Shown here: in pieces, positions 1 to 7,130 of the stretch
Numbering within the stretch: the stretch's first letter is position 1
How the letters are laid out: the number at the start of each line of letters is the position of its first letter
Assembly (NCBI RefSeq): GCF_900129115.1
Contig: NZ_FQUR01000006.1
Span: forward strand, 62,001 to 126,000
Direction of reading: 5' to 3'
Source of the DNA: Thermoanaerobacter uzonensis DSM 18761
GTDB taxonomy: Bacteria > Bacillota > Thermoanaerobacteria > Thermoanaerobacterales > Thermoanaerobacteraceae
DNA: 64,000 bases
Position numbers and translations under genes: made by a program
Notes under the pieces: model-generated
The model's input: the letters and a program-made list of their open reading frames with translations, nothing else
The model's database searches: none
Told to the model about the DNA's origin: nothing

Positions 1-194
1 AAACTTAACAAGACCGAGGGTGGAGGCAGGGCCGAAGCCATGGATGGCGGAGGCGGGCACTAAGACAAGGATGTCGAATGTGCCCGGTACCCTGCCGGAA
101 CCCGAAGGTTGAGTTTAGTTTTGTCGCTTTGGAACTTCGGAGTGACGATGCAAAATATCCTATTTAAAAAATTTTTGACTTTGTCAACAAACTG
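1..194 (+). repeat. Terminator-targeting structured repeat, copy A (partial)
   Basis: This is the right-hand part of the repeat family also seen at 2915-3181, 18542-18746, 19933-20198 and 21161-21422; the left end lies outside the window. It holds the GC-rich core (nested arms GGCAGGG/CCCTGCC and CGGGCAC/GTGCCCG) and the right end CTTTGTCAACAAACTG. It abuts the terminator hairpin of the minus-strand gene at 231-527. Read in that gene's direction the order is gene, hairpin, element, as in copy B. The family's function is unknown. Confidence 0.85.
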
Positions 195-218
195 AAAGCG
201 GGGAGTAAACCCCGCTTT
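195..218 (-). terminator. Terminator hairpin of the minus-strand membrane-protein gene
   Basis: A perfect stem AAAGCGGGG/CCCCGCTTT lies 12 bases beyond the stop codon at 231. On the minus strand the hairpin runs directly into the repeat end (CAGTTTGTTGAC) rather than into a T-run. This matches the gene-proximal hairpins at the other repeat copies, so the functional distal copy is probably to the left of the window. Confidence 0.75.
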
Positions 219-230
219 TATGGATTTATT

Positions 231-527
231 TTATTTATTAGCTTCTGCTTTGGTTTGACTTTTAGCGATTAGGTACCACAGATAACCAATTACTATTGCT
301 CCGATGAATCCACCTATTACGTTGTAATCAGCGACTATCCAACCCCATTTGCCAAGATAAGCGCCGCCAAGCCATGCTCCTATTAGATGTGCAACTAGTG
401 CTGCCCAGTATGTTCCGTAGATTTTATTTAGCTTTTCGCCGTAAGATTCTCCTGCTTTGGAATTGAACAAAGGATGAAATACAAGACTAGATATAAGTCC
501 TACTACAATAAGTGTTACCCAGAACAT
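231..527 (-). CDS. Small membrane protein, GlsB/YeaQ/YmgE-like (transglycosylase-associated) family
   Basis: A 98-residue, mostly hydrophobic protein with about three membrane segments (residues 2-20, 38-62, 66-90) rich in Gly and Trp and a short charged C-terminus. The glycine-rich pattern resembles the GlsB/YeaQ/YmgE family of small stress-associated membrane proteins, whose biochemical role is poorly known. The ATG at 525-527 follows a strong AGGAGGTG ribosome-binding site at 533-540. A perfect CtsR-type operator (606-622) overlies the likely promoter, so stress control is plausible. The gene is monocistronic and ends at a hairpin abutting repeat copy A. Family assignment is tentative. Confidence 0.7.
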   Translation of the reverse strand: MFWVTLIVVGLISSLVFHPLFNSKAGESYGEKLNKIYGTYWAALVAHLIGAWLGGAYLGKWGWIVADYNVIGGFIGAIVIGYLWYLIAKSQTKAEANK

Positions 528-605
528 ATACTACACCTCCTTTTTGAAAGATTTTTCCTTCCACTTATAATTTTACTTTATAAAAATTATAAAACAAATT
601 TGATT

Positions 606-622
606 TTTGACCTTATTTGACT
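606..622 (-). promoter_or_regulatory. CtsR-type heat-shock operator (perfect consensus match)
   Basis: On the minus strand the site reads AGTCAAATAAGGTCAAA. This matches the CtsR direct-repeat consensus RGTCAAA-NAN-RGTCAAA at every defined position. It overlaps the -35 region of a likely promoter for the minus-strand gene at 231-527 (-10 TATAAT at 591-586). CtsR represses clp-type class III heat-shock genes in Firmicutes, and an operator over -35 fits that mechanism. Binding is inferred. Confidence 0.65.
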
Positions 623-656
623 AAAAAAGTTCACCAGGAAAATTTATCTACACATA

Positions 657-673
657 TCTGACCTTTTCTGACT
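657..673 (-). promoter_or_regulatory. Second, degenerate CtsR-like repeat
   Basis: The minus strand reads AGTCAGAAAAGGTCAGA: the same two heptamers with the same 3-base spacer, with one mismatch in each heptamer. It lies 51 bp upstream of the perfect site at 606-622 in the same orientation. It could be an auxiliary site or a decayed duplicate. Confidence 0.35.
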
Positions 674-792
674 TATTCTCTTTTTATCTAATTATTTCTA
701 ATAGATGTCCGTTTTTCCTATTATGTCAATAATGAAATTTTTTAGATTGATGAATAAATCTTATTATTTCCGTTAATAATTAAAAATAGAAG

Positions 793-851
793 GGCGGTAA
801 AAATCGGCGGATCCATTCTCCCCCTTGTGGATTTGCTGATATTTTACCGCC
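793..851 (+). terminator. Long leader hairpin with U-rich tail upstream of ywmB
   Basis: The arms 793-815 and 828-851 pair over 23 base pairs with one bulged base (841). Three G.U pairs form only if the plus strand is the RNA. The hairpin is followed by TTTTCTCTTT, so it resembles a Rho-independent terminator or attenuator. No plus-strand gene precedes it in the window and ywmB starts 37 bases downstream. It would therefore act in the 5' leader of the ywmB-murA transcript. Confidence 0.55.
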
Positions 852-888
852 TTTTCTCTTTAAGAAAGTATATATGGAGGTATGAGGT

Positions 889-1638
889 ATGGTTAAGAGG
901 ATAATTTTAGGAATAATAATTTTTACAGTTTTATTTTCATTGAGTGTCCAAAGGCAGGCTTTTCTTTCTTTTGATGATAATATAGAACTTGTAAAGATGA
1001 CTTTCTTAAATACGGGTGCAAAATATGAATATGCAAATATAAACGCATGGGCAAAGATTAACAATGATTTTACACCTTTTTACAAAATAAATGAATATGT
1101 CGAAATAGCCATAAAAAACATGAATATCAATAGGCAAAAAACCAAAATATCTCGCATTGAAGAAAACAATTTTAGACAAGTGGAAGTGGAATATACGGAA
1201 AACACTAGACATATAAACATAGCAGTTCAAAGTTTAAAAAATGGTTCAAAGAGCGAAACTTATATGTTAATAGACGAATATCTTATTAACGGTTATGACA
1301 ATGCTTTAAAAGAGAAGGCACTTATAAATAATTCTTTTAAAACATTAAAGCTAAAACCTAAGGTAACAGTATGTTTTGTCGGAACTTTTAAAGGTAAGTT
1401 GAATAAAGAAAAAAATAGTAGTATAGTTAAATTGGTACTTGACAAATTACATGCACAAAAAGTAGAAGGAATGGAAGATGAAAACATAATAAGTGTTTCT
1501 GCTTATTCGAGCAAATTAAAAGAATATATTAAATTAGGAAGTGAAAAAATAAATTTAAACGTAGCAATAAGATATAGTTCTTTTGATGATAAGACTTATT
1601 TGTGGGTTGCAACACCTATTATAGCTATAGAATATTAA
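889..1638 (+). CDS. ywmB: YwmB-like exported protein (TATA-box-binding-fold family)
   Basis: A 249-residue protein with an N-terminal signal or anchor sequence (a positively charged start followed by about 17 hydrophobic residues). The rest is a soluble extracytoplasmic domain of the YwmB (DUF1779) type. Its position directly ahead of murA matches the Bacillus order ywmB-murAA-spoIID, which is the main support for the name. Its function is not established. The ATG at 889 follows GGAGG at 876-880. The stop at 1636-1638 is followed almost at once by murA in the same reading frame, so the two are surely co-transcribed. A long leader hairpin lies just upstream. Confidence 0.75.
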   Translation: MVKRIILGIIIFTVLFSLSVQRQAFLSFDDNIELVKMTFLNTGAKYEYANINAWAKINNDFTPFYKINEYVEIAIKNMNINRQKTKISRIEENNFRQVEVEYTENTRHINIAVQSLKNGSKSETYMLIDEYLINGYDNALKEKALINNSFKTLKLKPKVTVCFVGTFKGKLNKEKNSSIVKLVLDKLHAQKVEGMEDENIISVSAYSSKLKEYIKLGSEKINLNVAIRYSSFDDKTYLWVATPIIAIEY

Positions 1639-1644
1639 AAGAGG

Positions 1645-2895
1645 GTGATAAAAACGAAGTTTATTGTTGAAAAAAGTCCCCCCCTTAAAGGAAGTGTAAA
1701 AATAAGTGGAGCTAAAAATTCTGTATTACCTATAATTGCCGCTTCTTTATTATCATCAGGAGAAATAGTGCTAGATGACATACCTACTTTAGAAGATGTT
1801 AATGTCATGATAGAGTTAATTAAGCATTTTGGTGCTATATGTGACTTTGAGAATGAGAAATTAAAAGTAAAAGTAGATATTAAAGATATAGAGGCCCCCT
1901 ATGATTTGGTCAAAAAAATGAGAGCATCGTTTTTGGTGATGGGACCTATACTTGCTAGGCTTGGGCATGCTAAAATTTCTATGCCAGGTGGGTGTGCTAT
2001 TGGTTCTCGCCCAATAGATTTGCATTTGAAAGGATTTCAAACTTTGGGAGCAGATATTACTATAGGACATGGTTATGTAGAAGCACGAGCTAAAAAATTG
2101 ACAGGCAAAAAAATTTATTTAGATTTTCCAAGTGTTGGAGCTACAGAAAACATCATGATGGCGGCAGTTTTTGCAGAAGGAGTTACTATAATAGAAAATG
2201 CTGCAGAAGAGCCAGAAATTGTTGACCTTGCCAATTTTCTCAACAAGATGGGAGCGAATATTAAGGGTGCTGGTACAGATACAATAAGAATTGAAGGAGT
2301 GAAAGAGCTAAAAGGGGCTGAGCATACTGTCATACCAGATAGAATTGAAGCGGGTACCTTTATGGTAGCAGCTGCAATGACTGGAGGAAATGTTCTTATA
2401 GAAAATGTCATAGTGGATCACGTCAGGTCTATAATTGCGAAATTAACAGAATGCGGAATTAAGATAACAGAAGAACCTAAAGGACTGCGAGTCAAAGGGA
2501 TCAAAAATTACAAAGCAGTAGACATAAAAACTCTTCCTTATCCAGGCTTTCCTACAGATATGCAAGCTCAAATGATGGCTATGATGACAGTGGCAAAAGG
2601 GACAAGCGTTATAATAGAAACAGTTTTTGAAAATAGATTTATGCATGTGGATGAGCTAAAGCGTATGGGGGCAAATATAAAGATAGAAGGAAGAAGTGCT
2701 GTTGTTACAGGAGTAGATCATTTGACAGGTGCAGAAGTTAAAGCAACGGATTTAAGAGCGGGAGCAGCCTTAGTATTGGCTGGACTTATTGCAGAAGGTA
2801 AAACTGAAATAAATGATATTTATCATATTGACAGAGGTTACGTAAAAATGGAAGAAAAGTTAAAAAATCTTGGAGCAATAATATATAGGAAATAG
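1645..2895 (+). CDS. murA: UDP-N-acetylglucosamine 1-carboxyvinyltransferase
   Basis: MurA transfers enolpyruvate from PEP to UDP-GlcNAc, the first committed step of peptidoglycan synthesis in the cytoplasm. The full-length protein (about 413-416 residues) shows the N-terminal substrate motif SGAKNSVLP, the catalytic cysteine in PGGCAIG near residue 117, and the C-terminal [12 protein letters not shown] motif. The start is odd. The listed GTG (1645) lies inside the Shine-Dalgarno sequence AGAGGGTGAT (1640-1649). The codon at the right spacing is ACG at 1654, which would begin the protein as [M]KFIVE, as MurA proteins normally begin. No in-frame ATG occurs before residue 54. The gene is co-transcribed with ywmB and ends at repeat copy B. 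Confidence 0.95.
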   Translation: MIKTKFIVEKSPPLKGSVKISGAKNSVLPIIAASLLSSGEIVLDDIPTLEDVNVMIELIKHFGAICDFENEKLKVKVDIKDIEAPYDLVKKMRASFLVMGPILARLGHAKISMPGGCAIGSRPIDLHLKGFQTLGADITIGHGYVEARAKKLTGKKIYLDFPSVGATENIMMAAVFAEGVTIIENAAEEPEIVDLANFLNKMGANIKGAGTDTIRIEGVKELKGAEHTVIPDRIEAGTFMVAAAMTGGNVLIENVIVDHVRSIIAKLTECGIKITEEPKGLRVKGIKNYKAVDIKTLPYPGFPTDMQAQMMAMMTVAKGTSVIIETVFENRFMHVDELKRMGANIKIEGRSAVVTGVDHLTGAEVKATDLRAGAALVLAGLIAEGKTEINDIYHIDRGYVKMEEKLKNLGAIIYRK

Positions 2896-2914
2896 AGGCG
2901 CCATATTAACGCTT

Positions 2915-3181
2915 CAGTTTGTTGACAAAGTTAAAAAAATATTCAAAGGAGATATTTTGCATCGTCGCTCCGATGTTCCAAGGCGACAAAACTAAAGCTC
3001 GACCTTCGGGCTCCGGCAGGGTACCGGGCACAATCGGCCTCATTGCCTTAAGGTGCCCGCCTCCGCCATCCATGGCTTCGGCCCTGCCTACACCCTCGGT
3101 CTTGCTAAGTTTTGTTAGCGCTTTGTAACAAGTCGCTTCTTATGCAAAATATCTCCTTTACGAAAGTTTGTCTACAGTCTG
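2915..3181 (-). repeat. Terminator-targeting structured repeat, copy B (inverted)
   Basis: A 267-bp full-length copy in the opposite orientation to copies A, C, D and E. On the plus strand it runs from CAGTTTGTTGACAAAG to GTTTGTCTACAGTCTG. It is flanked by decayed direct copies of a terminator hairpin: 2896-2914 before it and 3182-3200 after it (13 of 19 bases identical). Its arms match copy D (AAAGGAGATATTTTGC with its complement). The rest of the 2896-3390 gap holds the distal terminator and an AT-rich stretch that should contain the promoter of the next gene. A 69-codon open frame inside is not considered real. Confidence 0.85.
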
Positions 3182-3208
3182 AGACGTCATATTGGCGTCT
3201 TTTTTGTA
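3182..3208 (+). terminator. murA terminator (gene-distal copy)
   Basis: The hairpin AGACGTC-ATATT-GGCGTCT is followed by seven Ts. A decayed version of the same hairpin lies at 2896-2914 directly after the murA stop but lacks stable pairing and the T-run. Repeat copy B therefore separates the gene from its working terminator. Confidence 0.8.
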
Positions 3209-3390
3209 TACAAAAAATTTTTAAGAAATAGAAGGATTTTTTTATATTTTGAAGAATAATATAGTGTAGTATAAATTGTGTATAATTTTTAAATGTAAAT
3301 GTTTAATTAGACACAAATAAAGGGGGGATGACATAAAAGGATAAAATTTGTTAAATTTTATTTAAAATCATTGTGAATAGGAGGGTTAAA

Positions 3391-5340
3391 ATGGCGAAAG
3401 CACAAGGTTCAGAAAAGAGAAAATTGTCTCATGATGCTTACGGCGGAGTGCATGGTAGTGAATATATTCCTTTTATACCGGCAGATAAAGCACTTCCAGA
3501 ACTTACAGCTGTAGCAGTTATAGTTGGTAGCTTATTTGCTATACTTTTTGCTGCTGCAAATGCTTACTTAGGTTTAAAAGCTGGTATGACAATTAGTGCT
3601 GCTATCCCGGCTGCAGTATTAGCAACGGCTTTACTAAAAGGTATTTTTAAGCGAGATAGCATATTAGAGTCAAACTTGGTGATGGCTATTGCTGCAACAG
3701 GTGAAAGCCTGGCAGGCGGCATCATATTTACTCTCCCTGCTATTATTTTGTGGGGATTCAAGGACCAATTTACTTTAATTAGAATTGTTTTTGTTGTTTT
3801 AATAGGTGGACTTTTAGGCGCTTTATTTGTAATTCCTTTAAGAAGATATTTGACAGTTGAAGAACATGGCAAACTTATCTACCCTGAAGGTATGGCTGCT
3901 GCTGAAGTACTTGTGACCAGCAATCAGGGTGGAACAGGCTTTATGACAGTTTTATCAGGCATGTTAGTAGGTGGAATTTATAAGCTTTTATCTGGTGGAT
4001 TTGGGATGTGGTCGGAAGATCCTTCTTGGGTTATAAAGAGGTTTGAAAGTACGGAAGTAGGTGTAAATGTCCTTGCTTCTTTAATGGGTGTTGGCTTTAT
4101 TGTTGGTTTGGATGTGGCACTTTACATGTTGGCTGGTAGTGTTCTTGCTTGGCTAGGGTTAATACCTCTTATAAAATTCTTTGGTACAGGACTTACTACC
4201 CCAGTATACCCTGCTGCGGACCTTATTAAAGATATGTCTGCAGGTGCAATATGGAGTAAATATGTTCGATATATAGGTGCAGGTGGTGTTTTAGCAGGAG
4301 GATTTATAAGTTTAATAAAAGCACTTCCTACTATTATAAAAGCTTTTAGAGAATCAATAGTAGGAATAGGAATGAAAGGTAAAGAGGTTAAAAGGACAGA
4401 TATTGATGTTTCCTTAACATGGGTAATATTTGGAGCAGCCTTTGTATTTTTTGTAGCATGGTTAATACCTTCTCTTGGTGTTACTGCATTAGGAAGTTTG
4501 TTAGCAATATTGTTTGCCTTCTTCTTTGCAGTTGTATCAGCAAGAATTACAGGACTGGTGGGAGTTTCTAACAATCCTGTATCTGGTATGACAATAGCTA
4601 CATTACTCATTGTAACATCTGTTTTGAAGCTTGTTGGGGTTGTCGGAAACGAAGGGATGGTAATAGCTATTACCATTGGGGGCATAGTATGTGTTGCTTC
4701 TGCTATAGCTGGAGCAAATGCACAATCTCTGAAGACTACTTTTATTATAGGTGGAACTCCCAAATATGTTGAAATATTTACCTATGTTGGTATAATAGCT
4801 GCATCAGTATTTGCTGGATTAGTTTTAATACTTTTAAATAATGCTTACGGCTTTGGTTCTAAAGATATTCCAGCACCTCAAGCTACTATTATGTCAATGG
4901 TTGTAAAAGGCATTATGACAGGTGACCTACCGTGGACCTTTATAATAGCGGGTGTTTTTATGGGGATTATGGCGGAGATGATGCACGTTCCCGTACTTCC
5001 ATTTGCACTGGGACTTTATTTGCCTTTTGAATTAAGTGCCGCTATTGCAGTTGGTGGTATAATAAGATGGATAGTTGATCAACGTTACAGGAAAGATGAA
5101 AAATTACAAAAAGAAAAAGTGGAAAAAGGTATTCTCATTGCCTCAGGGCTTGTTGCTGGAGATGCCTTAATGGGACTTATTATTGCTGCTTTTGTGGCTT
5201 TAAAGATAAATATAGGTTTTGCTTCTGATTGGATTACAAATACCTCATCCTTTGCACCATGGTTTTCATTAATAATGTTCTTATTAGTTGGACTGTTCTT
5301 ATATTTATACACTTGTAAGAATGATAAAGAAGAGGCTTAA
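3391..5340 (+). CDS. OPT-family oligopeptide transporter
   Basis: About 649 residues with some 14-16 predicted membrane segments and the glycine- and alanine-rich pattern of the oligopeptide transporter (OPT/YSL) superfamily. The N-terminal block HGSEYIPFIPADKALPELT and the following AANAYLGLKAGMTISAAIP block are typical of its bacterial members. Such proteins are proton-coupled plasma-membrane importers of small peptides or metal chelates; the substrate cannot be read from sequence. The start is ATG 3391, eight bases or so after AGGAGGG (3379-3385). The in-frame GTG at 3373 lies ahead of that site. The gene is monocistronic and ends in a hairpin terminator. Confidence 0.9.
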   Translation: MAKAQGSEKRKLSHDAYGGVHGSEYIPFIPADKALPELTAVAVIVGSLFAILFAAANAYLGLKAGMTISAAIPAAVLATALLKGIFKRDSILESNLVMAIAATGESLAGGIIFTLPAIILWGFKDQFTLIRIVFVVLIGGLLGALFVIPLRRYLTVEEHGKLIYPEGMAAAEVLVTSNQGGTGFMTVLSGMLVGGIYKLLSGGFGMWSEDPSWVIKRFESTEVGVNVLASLMGVGFIVGLDVALYMLAGSVLAWLGLIPLIKFFGTGLTTPVYPAADLIKDMSAGAIWSKYVRYIGAGGVLAGGFISLIKALPTIIKAFRESIVGIGMKGKEVKRTDIDVSLTWVIFGAAFVFFVAWLIPSLGVTALGSLLAILFAFFFAVVSARITGLVGVSNNPVSGMTIATLLIVTSVLKLVGVVGNEGMVIAITIGGIVCVASAIAGANAQSLKTTFIIGGTPKYVEIFTYVGIIAASVFAGLVLILLNNAYGFGSKDIPAPQATIMSMVVKGIMTGDLPWTFIIAGVFMGIMAEMMHVPVLPFALGLYLPFELSAAIAVGGIIRWIVDQRYRKDEKLQKEKVEKGILIASGLVAGDALMGLIIAAFVALKINIGFASDWITNTSSFAPWFSLIMFLLVGLFLYLYTCKNDKEEA

Positions 5341-5342
5341 AA

Positions 5343-5378
5343 AATCAACACTCCCATCTAAAGTTGGGAGTTTTGATT
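5343..5378 (+). terminator. Terminator of the OPT transporter gene
   Basis: The stem AATCAA..CTCCCA pairs with TGGGAG..TTGATT across a two-base internal loop. It begins two bases after the TAA at 5338-5340. The T-run is short, so termination may be partial. Confidence 0.6.
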
Positions 5379-5394
5379 GTAAAGGGTGGAAGAG

Positions 5395-5757
5395 ATGAAA
5401 AGCAAAAGTAAAAAGAGCGACAATTTCTTGCTTTATGTACCTCATCGTAGTGATAAGGTAGAATGGAAAAATAGAAAAGGAAAAGTTGTGCTTATATTTC
5501 ATCATAACAAATTGATTGAAAAAGCAGTGAGGCTTTTTGTTAAAAGGCCAGAGACCACTACTTTAGAGTTAGATGAAATAGGAAGTGCTGTATGGAATTT
5601 AATAGATGGTGAGAGGAATGTTTATGAAATAGGGCAAAAACTAAAAGAAAAATTTGGAGATAAAGCTGAGCCTCTTTATGAAAGGTTGATAATGTTTGTA
5701 AGATATCTTAACAGAAGAGGGTGGATATATTTTTCAAAGAGTGGACATTCTAAATAA
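5395..5757 (+). CDS. PqqD-like peptide-binding (RRE-type) protein
   Basis: A 120-residue cytoplasmic protein. Residues 50-115 match the PqqD pattern: an LDEIGSAVWNLIDGERNVYEI block followed by a helix (LKEKFGDKAEPLYERL) and RRGWIYF. PqqD domains are winged-helix-like folds that bind ribosomal peptide substrates for radical-SAM modification. No radical-SAM gene or precursor peptide is nearby, so this is an orphan whose partner is unknown. ATG 5395 is preferred over GTG 5386 because AGGGTGG lies just upstream of it. The 126-bp gap after it holds no evident gene. Confidence 0.75.
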   Translation: MKSKSKKSDNFLLYVPHRSDKVEWKNRKGKVVLIFHHNKLIEKAVRLFVKRPETTTLELDEIGSAVWNLIDGERNVYEIGQKLKEKFGDKAEPLYERLIMFVRYLNRRGWIYFSKSGHSK

Positions 5758-5883
5758 AAAGAGCATGTTGTTTACTTAAAAATTTTTATGATTTCTATTT
5801 TTTGTTGAAGGATTTTTAGTATTTTTGTAGAATTAATATATTGAAAAGGTTTTGGCAAAAGATTGATAAAGGGGAGATAGAAT

Positions 5884-7008
5884 ATGAAAATTGGTGTTCC
5901 CAAAGAGGTAAAAACTGCAGAAGCTCGTGTGGCTATTACTCCTGCGGGAGTAGAGGCATTTGTCAAAAATGGTCATGAAGTATACATTGAAAAAGATGCA
6001 GGAATAGGAAGTGGCATAACAGATGATGAATATGTAAAAGCTGGCGCTAAAATACTTTCTACTGCAAAAGAAGTATTTGATGTAGCAGATATGATAATGA
6101 AAGTAAAAGAACCACAGCCAAGCGAATATGACTATTTCAAAGAAGGACAGCTTCTTTTTACTTATCTTCATTTAGCACCTGATAAACAACAAACAGAAGC
6201 CTTGTTAAAGAAAAAAGTAGTAGGAATTGCTTATGAAACAGTACAATTAGATAATGGAGCTCTTCCTCTTTTGACTCCAATGAGCGAAGTAGCTGGAAGG
6301 ATGTCGGTGACAATAGGAGCTTATCTTCTCACCAACATAAATGAAGGAAGAGGAATTGTAATGGGAGGAGTCCCAGGAGTAGAGCCAGCAGAAGTAGTAA
6401 TAATAGGTGGAGGAACAGTAGGTACAAATGCAGCAAAGGTAGCTATGGGGATGGGAGCAAGAGTTACAATATTGGATGTAAATCCAGCAAGACTTGCTTA
6501 TCTTGATGACATATTTGGCGGACGAGTTACAACTTTGATGTCAAATAGTTTTAATATTGCTCAGAGTGTAAAAAAAGCTGACTTGTTGATAGGAGCAGTT
6601 TTGATACCTGGAGCAAAGGCACCAAAGCTTGTGACAGAGGAAATGGTAAAGACGATGAAGAAAGGGGCAGTAATAGTTGATGTTGCAATAGACCAAGGTG
6701 GTTGTATAGAGACCTGTGATAGAACAACTTCCCACAAAGATCCATATTTTATAAAACATGAAGTGGTACATTATTCCGTGCCAAACATTCCAGGGGCAGT
6801 GCCAAGGACTTCTACTTTTGCCTTAACTAATGTAACTTTGCCCTATGCCTTGGAGATAGCAAATAAAGGATATAAGAAAGCTTTACTTGAGAATAAAGCG
6901 CTGCTGAAAGGACTCAATGTCTACAAAGGAATGGTAACCTATAAACCTGTTGCAGAAGCGCAAGGTTTAGAGTATGTTGATCCTGTTGAAGCTTTAGATA
7001 AAGAGTAA
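5884..7008 (+). CDS. ald: Alanine dehydrogenase
   Basis: This enzyme catalyses the NAD-dependent interconversion of L-alanine with pyruvate and ammonia. The 374-residue protein has the expected length, the N-terminal signature [18 protein letters not shown], the substrate-site block [11 protein letters not shown], and the Rossmann segment [19 protein letters not shown] (around residues 170-188). The [10 protein letters not shown] block also fits the family. It has its own leader and a good terminator at 7031, so it is probably transcribed alone. Alanine is a common overflow product in Thermoanaerobacter, which gives it a plausible role in nitrogen and redox balance. Confidence 0.95.
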   Translation: MKIGVPKEVKTAEARVAITPAGVEAFVKNGHEVYIEKDAGIGSGITDDEYVKAGAKILSTAKEVFDVADMIMKVKEPQPSEYDYFKEGQLLFTYLHLAPDKQQTEALLKKKVVGIAYETVQLDNGALPLLTPMSEVAGRMSVTIGAYLLTNINEGRGIVMGGVPGVEPAEVVIIGGGTVGTNAAKVAMGMGARVTILDVNPARLAYLDDIFGGRVTTLMSNSFNIAQSVKKADLLIGAVLIPGAKAPKLVTEEMVKTMKKGAVIVDVAIDQGGCIETCDRTTSHKDPYFIKHEVVHYSVPNIPGAVPRTSTFALTNVTLPYALEIANKGYKKALLENKALLKGLNVYKGMVTYKPVAEAQGLEYVDPVEALDKE

Positions 7009-7030
7009 AATTTTCTGAATGAAAATATCT

Positions 7031-7065
7031 ACCTCTCACAAAGAAATTTTGTGGGAGGTTTTTTG
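7031..7065 (+). terminator. Terminator of ald
   Basis: ACCTCTCACAAA pairs with TTTGTGGGAGGT (one G.U pair), followed by TTTTTTG. Confidence 0.9.
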
Positions 7066-7130
7066 TTGTTTACTAAAGAATCTCATGTTATAATTTTTGT
7101 AAAGTTAAAATCTCAATAGGCGGTGGAAAA

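Noticed and set aside
780-1064. 94-codon minus-strand frame over the ywmB start
   Set aside because: It overlaps the leader hairpin and the 5' end of ywmB, and lacks a Shine-Dalgarno sequence.
2919-3128. 69-codon open frame inside repeat copy B (and similar frames in copy D, minus strand 19900-20157)
   Set aside because: They lie within the structured repeat, are not conserved in frame between copies, and their composition reflects the GC-rich stems.
4122-4763. 213-codon minus-strand frame
   Set aside because: It is the antisense shadow of the OPT transporter gene, with no ribosome-binding site and a Pro/Thr/Ala/Ile-rich composition typical of antisense membrane-protein sequence.
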